Origin: Macrotrachela quadricornifera
Lineage: Eukaryota > Rotifera > Eurotatoria > Philodinida > Philodinidae
Assembly (NCBI GenBank): GCA_022393335.1
Contig: JAJEKB010020989.1
Span: forward strand, 68,129 to 132,128
DNA: 64,000 nucleotides
Direction of reading: 5' to 3'
Part shown: positions 36,525 through 47,504 of the stretch, in pieces
How the letters are laid out: each line of letters begins with the position of its first letter
Numbering within the stretch: position 1 is the stretch's first letter
Translations under genes and position numbers: made by a program
The notes under the pieces: model-generated
Seen by the model: only the letters and a program-made list of their open reading frames with translations
The model's database searches: none
Told to the model about the DNA's origin: nothing

Positions 36525-37510
36525 TTACATTAATAAAGTTTTGTAATCGAAATGTCTTAAAATAATTAAATCATTTAAACGTTTCATACGTGGCAATGGT
36601 ACATAAATTACGGCAAGATCATCGGTTCTGCTTGGTAGTTTTAAATCAATAACAACATTATTCAAAGTTTGATCTTGACTTTTATGTGTTGTAATAGAAT
36701 ATGCAGGCACAAGTGATTAATACGAAATGTTTGTTCCATTAATGGTAAAGGAATGAGATTTGATGGGAGTTATTCGAAATCGCATTCAATCTTCGATCGA
36801 ACGATTTCAATTATGGCGTATAAAGGCTTACGTATATATCGTGTATTGCTGGTAAATGTTTCTGAAATAACGTCTGTTGAAATAGAATCTTCTTCATAAA
36901 TAAGTTGTCGAAATATTCCATTGATTCCATTAGTAAGGCCCAGCTCAATAGCAATATTTTGTGTTAAAATAACAGGCATTCCAGGAACCAATGGTAAAAG
37001 ACTAGGTAAGTGCTCTGTTTTGGTATCACATAATTCTAACAATTTTTTCACTAATCTTGGATCTTCAATTGATTTGCCTTTACAACTGTCTTGGACAATA
37101 CATGCCATAAGTGCTTGTCTAATCTCTGCCACCTTATGAATTGCTGCCTTGATGTTCAATTGTGTCCGTACTTCATTTCGGAACACGAAAATGAACACCT
37201 GAAAAAATGAAGATAGGTAATTATTTAAAACAAAAAGGAAGCTCTACTTTATTCCAAGGCGAATCACGTAAAGAGTCTATGGATGGTTGTCGCACAACTC
37301 GTGTTGGCAGTAACTCATAATCGTCATGATTACATTGCCCATGACGAAATCGTTCCAGAAGTTGAAGATATCGAGGATCTTTCGTTCGCATTTGCTGAGT
37401 GAGTTTTACAACGCAGTTGATTTGAAGAATTAGAGAACGTGCAACGCATTGTTGAATTTCTTTTTCATTGGGCAATTTACCTGATTGTTTTTGATGATAA
37501 ACTAAATGAT
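36525..37510 (-). pseudogene. PIF1-like helicase, 5'-truncated and frame-broken
   Basis: Minus strand. From about 37510 an exon reads LPNEKEIQQCVARS...VVKLTQQMRTKDPRYLQLLERFRHGQC. A 49-bp intron (37199-37247, GTAGAG...TTTTTTCAG) then joins W-N-K to VFIFVFRNEVRTQLN, and on to LLPLVPGMPVILTQNIA..GLTNG. A stop at 36770-36772 follows DFE, the text continues LPSNLIPLPL, and after a one-base frame change comes LVPAYSITTHKSQDQTLNNVVIDL, the helicase motif with GQ changed to DQ. These are motifs III-VI of superfamily 1B PIF1 helicases, as found in Helitrons and in free PIF1-like genes. The Walker A/B half is missing upstream, and no Rep/HUH domain is seen. Decayed mobile-element helicase is the best reading. 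Confidence 0.7.
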
Positions 37511-38183
37511 TAATTTTTCGTTAGAGACAGGATGATGCGCTCATCATAGAGAGTGAGAAACGCGGTCTAAAGTCATCACATATTGTGACAGATAGCTTCA
37601 GGATACTATCAGGAGTCATGTATAACTCAAGTCTAGTTAAAATATCAATGGAGTATCTTCTCATTGAAGTTCTATGGTTTATAGTCACGAATAATGAGGA
37701 AGCATGCCTAGTTATACATAAAACACTAACTTTTTGAGAATTCCCAACAATGAGTGTATCGTGTTTCACACTTTTAATCCTGAAGGGATTGCGCTGAAAG
37801 CTTTTTTATTGTGAAGATAATGAAATTCTCACTGAATCGTTAACGTATTATTATGTAAAAAAACATTCTAAATTTTCTTTTTTTATTTTTACTTTTAGAA
37901 AGACGCCCAATGAAAGATAGGATATTATATTCTGGACTAACATGAGTACTTTCAATTATTTATTAGAGATTCTAATGCTTGGTTATTATATTATAAAAAA
38001 ACTATGTTTTTCCATTGTTTTATCCTACACTACATTTAACCATCGTTTGATAAGATATTTATGTTTCATAAAAGTGCAAGTGAAAATTTATCGTTCAACT
38101 ACTTTTTCTTCATTTCATATAGTTCTATTTATGAGGGAACAACACTAGTGAATCATACATCATTTGAAATAGAAAAAGATATT
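37511..38183. other. intergenic, nothing convincing
   Basis: Open frames at 37521-37769 (minus) and 37942-38148 (plus) show no motif. Confidence 0.35.
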
Positions 38184-38564
38184 CTAATAACTTACCAGAT
38201 TATCATCATAACTTCTTTCTTCACGTAGAATTTCAATAATATTGATAAATGCTTCTTTAGATATTTTATCTGAATCTAAATTAATATTTAATTAAAATTT
38301 AATTCAAAATAATATTAATAAATATTCACAATCATAGTCAGCATCATTTAACAACTTGTTAATTGTAGTTGGTCTTGTTTCCGGACAAATCATATTTATA
38401 ATCGAGTCTACAACAAAAAAGAAACAAATTAGACTTCAATATTTCTAATATTATAATAGTGTATACATATGACTATTGTCCAAAGTAATATGACCTTCTT
38501 TAGCTAATTCATTAAATTTTTCATTAGCAAAGTGAAGTTTTTGATATTTGATTTGAGAATCCAT
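38184..38564 (-). CDS. small EF-hand-like protein (3 exons)
   Basis: Minus-strand exons 38474-38564, 38330-38407 and 38184-38275, about 86 residues, all junctions in phase. It opens MDSQIKYQKLHFANEKF..LAKEGHITLD, then PETRPTTINKLLNDADYD, then SDKISKEAFINIIEILREE. D-Y-D-Y-S-D-K-I-S-K-E-A-F fits an EF-hand loop (Asp at 1 and 3, Ile at 8, Phe at 13), but position 12 is Ala instead of Glu, so calcium binding is doubtful. The first donor (GTCATA) is weak. The third exon may end by read-through at TAG (38184-38186) or continue past its good GTAAGT donor to exons I cannot see, perhaps lost to the neighbouring helicase remnant. Confidence 0.5.
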
Positions 38565-39249
38565 TACTAGATCAAACAAATTATAAAATTAAAAACCTTT
38601 CAACAATTTTATCGTACAATATAACATATTCTACTAATATTTTATTTTCAAACTTACATTTTGCTCATAGGAAGAGTTCATAGAATAAATGTAAACTCAA
38701 AAAATAATTCATCTTATTACTATTTTGTTGCTAGGAAATAAATAAAATAACATTTTTATTCGAATGACGTCCATTATATTCATATATAAACTTTGTTCTT
38801 TTTTAATATATTAATAAAAAAAACAAATATTTTTGTAGTCTGAAAGATATTTTTACAAGTCGAATAAATCATCTAGTGAGACATTGGCATCATTTTGCAT
38901 GTATATGAGATGAACTTATAAATAACTTTCAAGTCACGAAAATACCTTTTCATTCAGATATTTAAAAAAACAACACAACGGCATGAATTATTTTATGATT
39001 TCTATTTAATCTATTAATCCTACTAAAAATGATAGACGAATTAGGTTAGGTTAGGAGTTCTAATGATTAGTCCTAACTCAATTTAGTGGATTGAACGAGT
39101 TATTTAAATGATCTCAACTCTTACTCGTTCCTCTAAATTTGAAGACAAATTTTATTGAATGATTCTTAGATTCATTAGTAACATTAACTAAATCAGAAAA
39201 TTTTCGAAAAACCAGAAGATCTGACCAGCCTACATGTGCGTATACATAA
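38565..39249. other. intergenic, nothing seen
   Basis: AT-rich 5' flank of the EF-hand-like gene. No promoter motif stands out. Confidence 0.3.
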
Positions 39250-41123
39250 TTCAGTACATTAAAATTGAATAGAAATTGAGTAAAAATTGAAACATAGTGC
39301 GATGACCTGAGCTTATAGACTCGGCCGTATTCGAAAAAAAGTCATGTAATATAAAATATTAGAACACTATAAATATCAATTAGATATTTGAATAGAGCAC
39401 ATCCAGCTGCACTAGAAACAAGTAACGCTCGTCCAAAGACTCGCTCAGCTCTTTCTCGTAGAAATCATGTTCCTTAACTACCGTCATGCTATTCATTTAT
39501 AAAATTAAAAAAACCGAAGTCAGATTCAAGTTCCTCGACATTGATTACCCTACAGTCAAACATTATAAAAAAATTTTTTTTTGCAAAAAAAGTGATCCTT
39601 TGTGTAAAAAAATGAATCCGACAAATAATTCGAAAAACTAACATCAGATTTCGAGTTCCTCGACCCCGATTACCCCTTTGGGTAAGTTGTATAGAGAATA
39701 TTAATAAAATGTTTTTTTGACCTTGTGCGGACATACACGCAGTCAATCAATCAATCATTAACACAATTTATGTTTGTAAGACTCTTCTCTACGAGAAAGA
39801 GAATAATCAGCAATGATGTTCATAACCCACCACGATGAAATCATCATTTCGTGAGAAAACACCTACTTTCGATGAAAAATACCAAACCTCACCAATTCCT
39901 AACATCAATTGATCAATTCTGATACCATAACAATCAGCAATGGTGTTCATCACACACCCCGATGAAATCATCATTTGGTGAAAAACCACCTATTTTCGAT
40001 GAAAAATACCAAACCTCACCAATTCCTAACATCAATTGATCACTGCTGATACCATAATAATCAGCAATGGTGTTCATAACCCACCACGATGAAATCATCA
40101 ATTCGTGAAAAAACGCCTATTTTCGATGAAAAATACCAAACCTCACCAATTCCTAACATCAATTGATCAATGCTGATACCATAATATTCAACAATGGTGT
40201 TCATCACACACCACGATGAAATCATCACTTCGTGAAAAAACGCCTATTTTCGATGAAAAATACCAAACCTCACCAATTCCTAACATCAATTGATCAATGT
40301 TGATACCATAACAATTAGCAATGGTGTTCACCACCCACCACAATGAAATTATCATTTCATGAAAAAACACCTATTTTCGATGAAAAATACCAAACCTCAC
40401 CAATTCCTAACATCAGTTGATCAATGCTGATACTACCTGATCACCGAACAGACTTCAGATTCGAAGTCCCCGCATCGAATTACCTCTAGAAATGTCTTTT
40501 TAGAAAAATCGATTTTCGATGTTTTTTCGACCCTGCGGACATACAAGCAAGCAATCAATCAATCAATCAAACAAACAATTTATGTTTGCAAGACTCTTCT
40601 CTACGAGAAAGAGAACTATCAAGGAACCAACATTAAGAAATATTTCTGTTTATTTATAAGGGTTACAACAATAGTCAATATACGATGCTATAAATATGAA
40701 AGAATACCAAATGGATAGTACTTCTTAAAATTCAAGAACAAGACTATCTAATCTCATATATATTTTCCATAGTTATTGTGGCTCATTTACTTGTTATTAA
40801 ATCAATAACTGTAGTATGGATATCAGTCTTTTCAATTCTGACAAATCCTTTTTAAGTGACTTCTATTTTCATTCTTGTGATATCCTATAGTGACTACTTT
40901 TGTAATTTCTATGAACTAACAGAAATGTCTTCTAATTTTGAGTTTTTGATAGTTTCTAGTGTAATTGGATGTACTCTGTTCATATATGTAATTGATATCT
41001 ATGTTGTTCTAATACTTCGTATTACATATGACTTTTTTTCAAATACGGTCGAGTCTATAAGCTCAGGTCACCGTACTATGTTTCAATTTCTACTCAATTT
41101 CTATTCAATTTTAATGTACTGAA
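39250..41123. mobile_element. 1.87-kb inverted-repeat element carrying a 127-bp satellite
   Basis: Both ends read TTCAGTACATTAAAATTG outward in. The arms stay matched for about 165 bp (for example GAAATTGAGTA and ATAGACTCG), left 39250-39420 and right 40955-41123. Inside the arms lie two direct copies of a GTTTGYAAGACTCTTCTCTA block (about 39774 and 40586) that bracket five 127-bp tandem units. There is no transposase, so it is non-autonomous. Confidence 0.7.
39804..40437. repeat. 127-bp tandem repeat, 5 copies
   Basis: The shared word CAATGRTGTTCA starts at 39811, 39938, 40065, 40192 and 40319, exactly 127 bp apart each time. Units differ by a few substitutions and no indels. Minus-strand open frames (39807-39989, 40188-40370) are translations of the repeat, and 127 is not a multiple of three. 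Confidence 0.95.
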
Positions 41124-43109
41124 GTATACTTACATGACACTCAAAGTCGAGATTTACACTCATAATGACCATTTTTCTTAAGTTGTACATCAATCTGGGT
41201 GGGAAACTGCCTGAACGCTGGAAAAGTACTTACCTCTCTTTACTATATAGGAAATTCTAACTATGAAATTGAGTTTCAATAGAGAAAGATCTTTTTTAGC
41301 AAATTAAGCCAATCATTTGTTAGCGGCAGATATCCAGATATCTTCACTATTTGTTAAATAAAATTGGGAAAGACATAAAGAAGAACCTACGAATAATGGC
41401 ATATGCACTAATAGTAAAAAGCTATAGTATGATCTATGTTAAAACTATTTTGCTTGTTTGGTACGAAGATACCAGAGAAAACAAAATGATGACGTAGGGT
41501 AAGACAATATTTTTTGGATTTATTGTATAGTATAAACATATATATATATATCCATTCTACATCACAATTATTAATTATGTCAACAAAGAAAAATAAAAGA
41601 TATTTTAAAAATAATACAAAAACTAGAAAAGGTATCAAGATACGATTTTTATCGTCATGTCATCATGTATTTTGTCCTATTACAAATGTGATTATATTCT
41701 TTAAAAAAATAGTTTCTTAATCATGATTCAAATTTTCATCTTATTCTTAAAATAACTATCATTCTTTTTTTTTGAAAATTTACAGCAGTTTGAAGTTTGT
41801 CTACTGGAAAAACATTTTCTATATGTCTATAGTTTTTTAAATTCTAGAAATTTGATATATTCTATTTTCAAAAGATTTTATTTTCGTATAAAGTCGATTA
41901 TGTACGTTTTTATCAATACTATTATTAACTGGGTTTCAGATGGTTCGTCGGTTGAAAAAAAGAGAAAGTTTCCCGACAGCGATATTTCAAAAGAAATAAA
42001 AACAAACTTACATATAAAATAAAAGATAAAATAGGAATACTTTATTTCGATGATATACTGTATTATACGTTGCGTGGAATAGAAATGATAACTATATCTG
42101 TTCGATAACAGCAGTTATACATTTATTGACTATACTTCATCCATGTTATGTATATCGCATTCCATTTATTTCATCTTTTCTTATTCAAGATGGAAAAACA
42201 ACAGGACGAGAAGAAAAAAAAATTGAATTTTATAAATACATCATGCCATTGGAAGGAAGAAAAACAACAACAGTTAGTTTAATCGATGGAATGCAAATAG
42301 AAATGAAAAAGAAATGAAGTAAGGTCAATTTTGTTTAATTGTATACATTTCGCATATATTTATGTTAAAATATTTATTTTTCATTCTTTGTTTCCAATAG
42401 ATATACATAATTTAGCATTCACACTAAGTTTATGTTCAATGTCGAATGGATCTAAGAGAATTTACATCATATCTCGAGTTAATCTATAAAACGATACTGA
42501 TTTTGGATTCTTATTTATAAACATAGATGAATTAATGACATTGTAATTAATACAATCATCAATTGATCAATTAAATTTGCATCTGTCAAAATTTTAGATA
42601 GTTTTATATGCAAGAACAACTTCAATGGAAAACTGTTTATAACTATTTAAATCTTTATTTAGTTCGTCTATTAATGATTGTATTACCTAAAATGTCATTA
42701 TTTCATAAGCGTTTGTTAATAAGAATTCATATCCAATTTTAATTTGAAGATTAATTCAAGTTTTGATGGAAAAAAATTTCTATTCAATCTGACAAAAAAA
42801 CATGTACAATGTCAGATTTTCGGATGTGAAATTTGCTTAAGTCAAACTCATATTGAATATAATTTCTATTTAAACATTGACATATAAAAAAAATTTATTT
42901 AGGAGATCTCTTTTTTCGAAACTCGATTTTTTTTTAAATAGAAAAAAAATTTGATATGATTTTATTTTATATCTTTTCTAACCATACTGTCATACCATAA
43001 TAGTTCATTGTTTTCTATACGTTCAAAAAAACATGATATCGTTGGATTATTAAGATAAATAACATGAATAAATTCCTTTAATTAAAAAAATAATAATTCT
43101 TGAAAAATT
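41124..43109. other. mostly non-coding; one weak coding-like stretch
   Basis: The frame 42126-42317 follows an AG and reads DGKTTGREEKKIEFYKYIM to IDGMQIEMKKK before TGA. It has no ATG at its head and could be a stray exon. Another frame of the same stretch also stays open from an ATG at 42190. I cannot decide, and I do not call it a gene. Confidence 0.3.
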
Positions 43110-43664
43110 TTAGAATTTCACTCTACCTTGTAGTGTTCGAACGTCATTTTTATATTTTTGTAATGCATTTTTAATATAATCAAGTTCAGTTTGTAATGAT
43201 TGAATACAATTATGAATCTAATTTATTCAAAAAATAATTTTTTTTGAATAAATAAATTGCTTACTATAAGATCATCTTTTGATATCATCACACCACAACC
43301 ATTTTGACATAAAATTAATTTTTTTGGATTATACTCACATTCAGCTAAATGATTAGTAAGTGCATCTAATTTGACTACTGTCGTACAACCTTGATTTTCA
43401 CATGTAATATTTAAACTAAAAATAAAATAATCAAAATAAGAATATGATCTGATCCGTCTTTACCAACCGACTAAGTAAATTTTTAAGAATTCTTGGTACT
43501 AGTTTAAGTTGATCAGATTCAATTGGTGTTCGATCGATGAGACACGTTTGTGCTCATGAAAGCCATTCTCCAATACAAACCTCTATAAAACAAACAAAAG
43601 AAAGATTTACAAAAAAAAAAATAATAATTTTTTTACTTGACAAAAAGCATGTTCACATGTTGGT
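43110..43664 (-). pseudogene. RNF41/NRDP1-like RING and TRAF-type zinc-finger fragment
   Basis: Minus-strand exons about 43637-43664, 43464-43580, 43265-43415 and 43110-43217, separated by introns of 47-56 bp. The first two give the second half of a RING (CEHAFCQ-VCIGEWL ... DRTPIESDQLKLVPRILKNLLSRL). An in-frame TGA (43554-43556) follows E-W-L-S, and the C-P pair is C-L. The next two give a zinc-finger block (CENQGCTTVVKLDALTNHL, then CEYNP, LCQNGCGVMI and HNCI) and a helix ending at TAA. In RNF41/NRDP1, an E3 ubiquitin ligase, a substrate-binding domain follows, and it is absent here. The RING start is also missing at 43664, where composition changes abruptly. So it is truncated at both ends with one stop, and probably a pseudogene. 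Confidence 0.7.
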
Positions 43665-46532
43665 GCTATACTATGGGAATACCCATAGGTTGTTATGTGG
43701 CATATCATGATCGTGTCGGTGGGTCTTGATGTACTGTATGGTGGAGATGTCCATAGCTCTTCTCGTTGGATATTGTCGGGGTGTCCTTATATATTCAATA
43801 TTGTTTTATAGGAGCACTACTAGATGCTGAAGTCCAATATGATAGGTAAACCTGTAGGCCTTCATCTCAGATTCTGTGATTGTGAAATACGTATTGAAAT
43901 TATAGAGAACCTGGTACACTTAAGATACCTAGTTGATCATCTGTATCCACGTTACTGGTTTGTGAACAGTTTAATGAGTATCTATCTGTGACGAATTAAT
44001 TTTGCTCCCTAAAGTACACGTAGTGGTTGGATTTAAATCGGAGGTGCGAACGTTTTCGGTTGTGAACAGAGATAAACAGATTTGGTCAAATTAAGAGTTT
44101 GATTGTTTTCTTTTTATACTGAATTATGTGAATGATAAAAGTATGGAAACTGATACAGATGCAAATGTGTGGTGTTATCAATAGCTGTGTCAATAAGGTG
44201 GACTGGTATGTAAGCACTTTCAATGTTTCAGTCGAGGATTGAGCGAGTGACAGACACAAGCATTACTTGTTCTCTGATAATTATAATTAAATAAAAATAG
44301 AAACAATTTGTATACGTGCGATTGCATTCATATTATTATCAAAAATAAATACCACTTGAAATATATGTAAAAGAAGAAGAATGAATAACGCAAAATAAAT
44401 TGGTCTCTTGTTATTTTTGAAGTTTCTTGCTTATTACTTTCCTGATAAAAAAAGATGACGAGTAAAGAATTACAAGAAGTTAACAATAAAATAAATGAAA
44501 ATGATGGTGGATTAGTAGCAATATATCGTGATTTTAGAGTGAAGATGATTTCATAGGAATCATTTAATTTATGAATGAAAATACTCAAAACTATGGACTC
44601 TATTAGTTTCTCATACTCTTTCGATCATTCAAACACTATTTAAAATAAAAGAAGTGAAATTTCTAAAGAGTAAAATAGCACATGTTTTAGAAAAAAACAA
44701 GTATCGGCAAGAAGATTTCCTTTAAAACAAAAGTTCTTAGTTCTGATATCACATAGTAATTCTGGCTATTTCTTATAAAAGCCGTTCAGATTAATCACTC
44801 ATAGCTAATCTACACAAAAACAGTTTGCTAATTCTCTAAATTGGATGTTAGGTAAATTTTGTAGAATTATATATGGGATATTTCAGTCATAAATAGTGTA
44901 GATACCATTTTTATGGATCTGTCCGATCGATATTCATTAGATTATGATTTATGTAATGAAATGGCTAAAACTATGAATTCATTGCTAATGAATATATACT
45001 TAGGACAATTCAAAAGTAGTTGCGTCATTATCAAATTTCTTTATAGAAAGTTGAAAAAATTTTCTTTTCTTATGGAAAGATTGAGCGTCTTTCATTCTAT
45101 TTTTCTATGTTATTTGATCACTATTCAACTGATGTTATAATAATAAAATTCCGATAAAAAGTTAATGGTTAACTAGTGGCACTAGCTGATAGCAAGTGAG
45201 TCATTTTTGCATTCCATTTTATTATTACTTAATACATTGTATTAAAAAAATAAAATATACCACAAGAAGCATCGTTAAAAGCTGTATAATTCAGAGAAGT
45301 TCGCTTATTTTATAGTTACACTTTTTATTTTCAAAGTGGACAATACTCTGAACGACTAAATTTCGACGTTACGAAAGCGGGATTGTTTTTTTTTGTAAGA
45401 GACGAATTTCCTTTTTTTCTATTGCATCTTTCTATGATTGTTCTCTGTAAATTGTAGAGCTTTTCACACTGTATCTTGTGATATATTTTGTTTCTTTTAA
45501 TGCAACCTATTAAGTGATATTTTTCGAGATATTCTATCTGATGTAATAAACATCGAAGGTGATAGAACTCTTCGAACTCTATTAGAATATGAAAATTTTT
45601 TAATAGACATTGCACTTAAAAACTCGCCTGTAGCCATTCTTTTTCTATAGATAATTCACATGAAATGTCATAGAAGTTAATTTCAATTTATATCAATTTA
45701 CTATTCTTTACAACGTTTTCATTGAATTTAATGAAAACTAATGATAAATATATTATGTTTTACGATTTTATGACATAATAAAAATTTTTATAATTTATGA
45801 TATAATGTGTTCAACTAAATCTACACGTTCAGCAAATGCTAAAATCTCTTAAAATTAATTGTATTTATCATTTAACTTTTAACCAATAATAAAAAGAACT
45901 ACTAAATACTTCTTGAAGTCACTTTACATAATAAGATGTTGAATACTTAGATAATTAAAGAAAGATCTGAATCATGCAAAGTCAAAATACATATATAACA
46001 GGAAATTCATTAAGTAAATCCATCATTACTTTCATTCTGATCTTTATTTAGCTATTTCACATCTTTAGCTGAAGTCAACATAATATTTTATATAGAATTT
46101 AAAAACAAAATTGATAAAGATACATATTATTTTCTTTATTTTTTCTCTTCATTAATCTATATTATAAAAATTATTGATACTGTCTTAAGAAGATTCGTTA
46201 AAAATTTTATGAAAATTGATCTCACTTTTTATGTCTTATTTATGATTAAAGATATACTCTGAATATACTATGAAAAAAAATTTTTCAAATCAAGCACATA
46301 AAAATGTCGAATATGATGACACTATAACCTTTAGACTTTTAAAGTAGGAAACAAATGTCTTAAATCAGCATGACTTAAAAGAAAAAAAAGAAGACATTTT
46401 TTTCTCTCATTCTCTCTTTCATGTATAATATTCAACTGTTATTGTGTTATCTGCCAAAGTATGTCTTTCTCGAAAATATCAAACTTAAATAATATTGTAC
46501 AATAAAAAAACAATAAAGAATTTGATTTCGAG
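43665..46532. other. gene-free; starts with a compositionally distinct block
   Basis: From 43665 to about 44280 the sequence is richer in G and T than its surroundings and begins near the palindrome CTATGGGAATACCCATAG (43672-43689). It could be a solo LTR or other insertion, but I find no paired ends. The rest is AT-rich. Open frames at 44328-44588, 44913-45140 and 45331-45615 have no motif. The stretch 45447-45520 resembles 49730-49815. Confidence 0.35.
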
Positions 46533-47504
46533 ATGGTCGTTCAAATTAATAAACTTTTTCAATTTTGGTTTTTTCTTATTTCAAATACATTATCAATTTT
46601 ATGTTCTATTTTTGTTCTTTATCATCTTTTAATTAATCGAAATTTTCGTCAAGCGCTACAAAATCATGTCGTTATTATACTTCTTATTTGTAATCTTATC
46701 ATCGAATTACTAGATATTCCATTCATTTTATATTTTTTTTGTGTTGGTATAACATGGCAAACAACAACTAATTTTGATCAATTTCGGACTTTTACTGAAT
46801 ATACAATGTATGCAATGGAAATAATACTTTTTGCTTGGATGACAATTGAAAGACATATATTTATATTTCATGATCGATGCTTATTAACAAAAAAGAAACG
46901 ATTTTTTCTTCATTATCTTCCTATTATAATAATAATTATTTATTGTTTTATCTTTTATTTTACAATAATAGTTTTCCTATCTTGTGGAAAGATGGACAGA
47001 CAGGATTCAATAAGTGGAATCCGTATTCCGTGTGCACTTAATAATATATTTATTGCAACATGGGACCTTTTCTGTCATGAAATTACTCCAACAATTATTA
47101 TATTAATATTTAGTATTGCTCTTATTATTCGTGTATTATATAAAAAATCTCAATTACATCAAGGAATACAATGGCGAAAACAACGAAAAATGATAATTCA
47201 AATATTATTCATAACAATGCTTTATCAAATATTTAATTTTCCATGGGCATTTATATTGTTTTCTCAATCAATTAATTTGCCAGTTGATCCTGATCAGATT
47301 GTTTTATCCGTGGTATATTTTTTCCCCTATTGTCTCATATTTTTTTATCCATTTGTATGTTGTGCAACATTGCCGAAATTTAGAGAAAAATTGAAGAATA
47401 TCTTCTTTTGGAAACGACAACAACGAACTGTTCATCCAGCAATAATATCTAAGAATCCTATACAAATCAATGAATCATTTCAAAAAACACACAATATTTA
47501 TTAA
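46533..47504 (+). CDS. rhodopsin-like 7TM receptor, lineage-specific type (copy 1)
   Basis: The protein has 323 residues in a single exon. Seven hydrophobic segments lie at about 9-33, 45-68, 84-110, 124-148, 178-203, 218-243 and 255-279. TM3 ends S/T-I-E-R-H-I-F, an E-R-H in place of the class A D-R-Y. TM6 contains F-N-F-P-W (the CWxP position without Cys), and TM7 has Y-P-F in place of NPxxY. Extracellular loop 2 has Cys at 151 and 167. The C-tail is short and basic (FWKRQQR). The fold and basic third loop (QWRKQRKM) indicate a G-protein-coupled receptor, ligand unknown. It shares NHVV, IERHIFIF, HY-x-PI and IQWR-x2-RKM with the gene at 50090, so the two are paralogues. Such receptors are greatly expanded in bdelloid rotifers (family knowledge). 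Confidence 0.85.
   Translation: MVVQINKLFQFWFFLISNTLSILCSIFVLYHLLINRNFRQALQNHVVIILLICNLIIELLDIPFILYFFCVGITWQTTTNFDQFRTFTEYTMYAMEIILFAWMTIERHIFIFHDRCLLTKKKRFFLHYLPIIIIIIYCFIFYFTIIVFLSCGKMDRQDSISGIRIPCALNNIFIATWDLFCHEITPTIIILIFSIALIIRVLYKKSQLHQGIQWRKQRKMIIQILFITMLYQIFNFPWAFILFSQSINLPVDPDQIVLSVVYFFPYCLIFFYPFVCCATLPKFREKLKNIFFWKRQQRTVHPAIISKNPIQINESFQKTHNIY

Noticed and set aside
39807..40370. Minus-strand frames of 60 codons in the 127-bp repeat
   Set aside because: The repeat unit is not a multiple of three, and the frames stop in each unit.
43536..43570. CGATGAG...CATGAAAG resembling a hammerhead core
   Set aside because: The core is not CTGATGA, and the site lies inside the RNF41-like exon in the other orientation.
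44328..45615. Open frames of 75-94 codons
   Set aside because: They have no motif, signal peptide or splice context, and AT-rich sequence yields such frames by chance.
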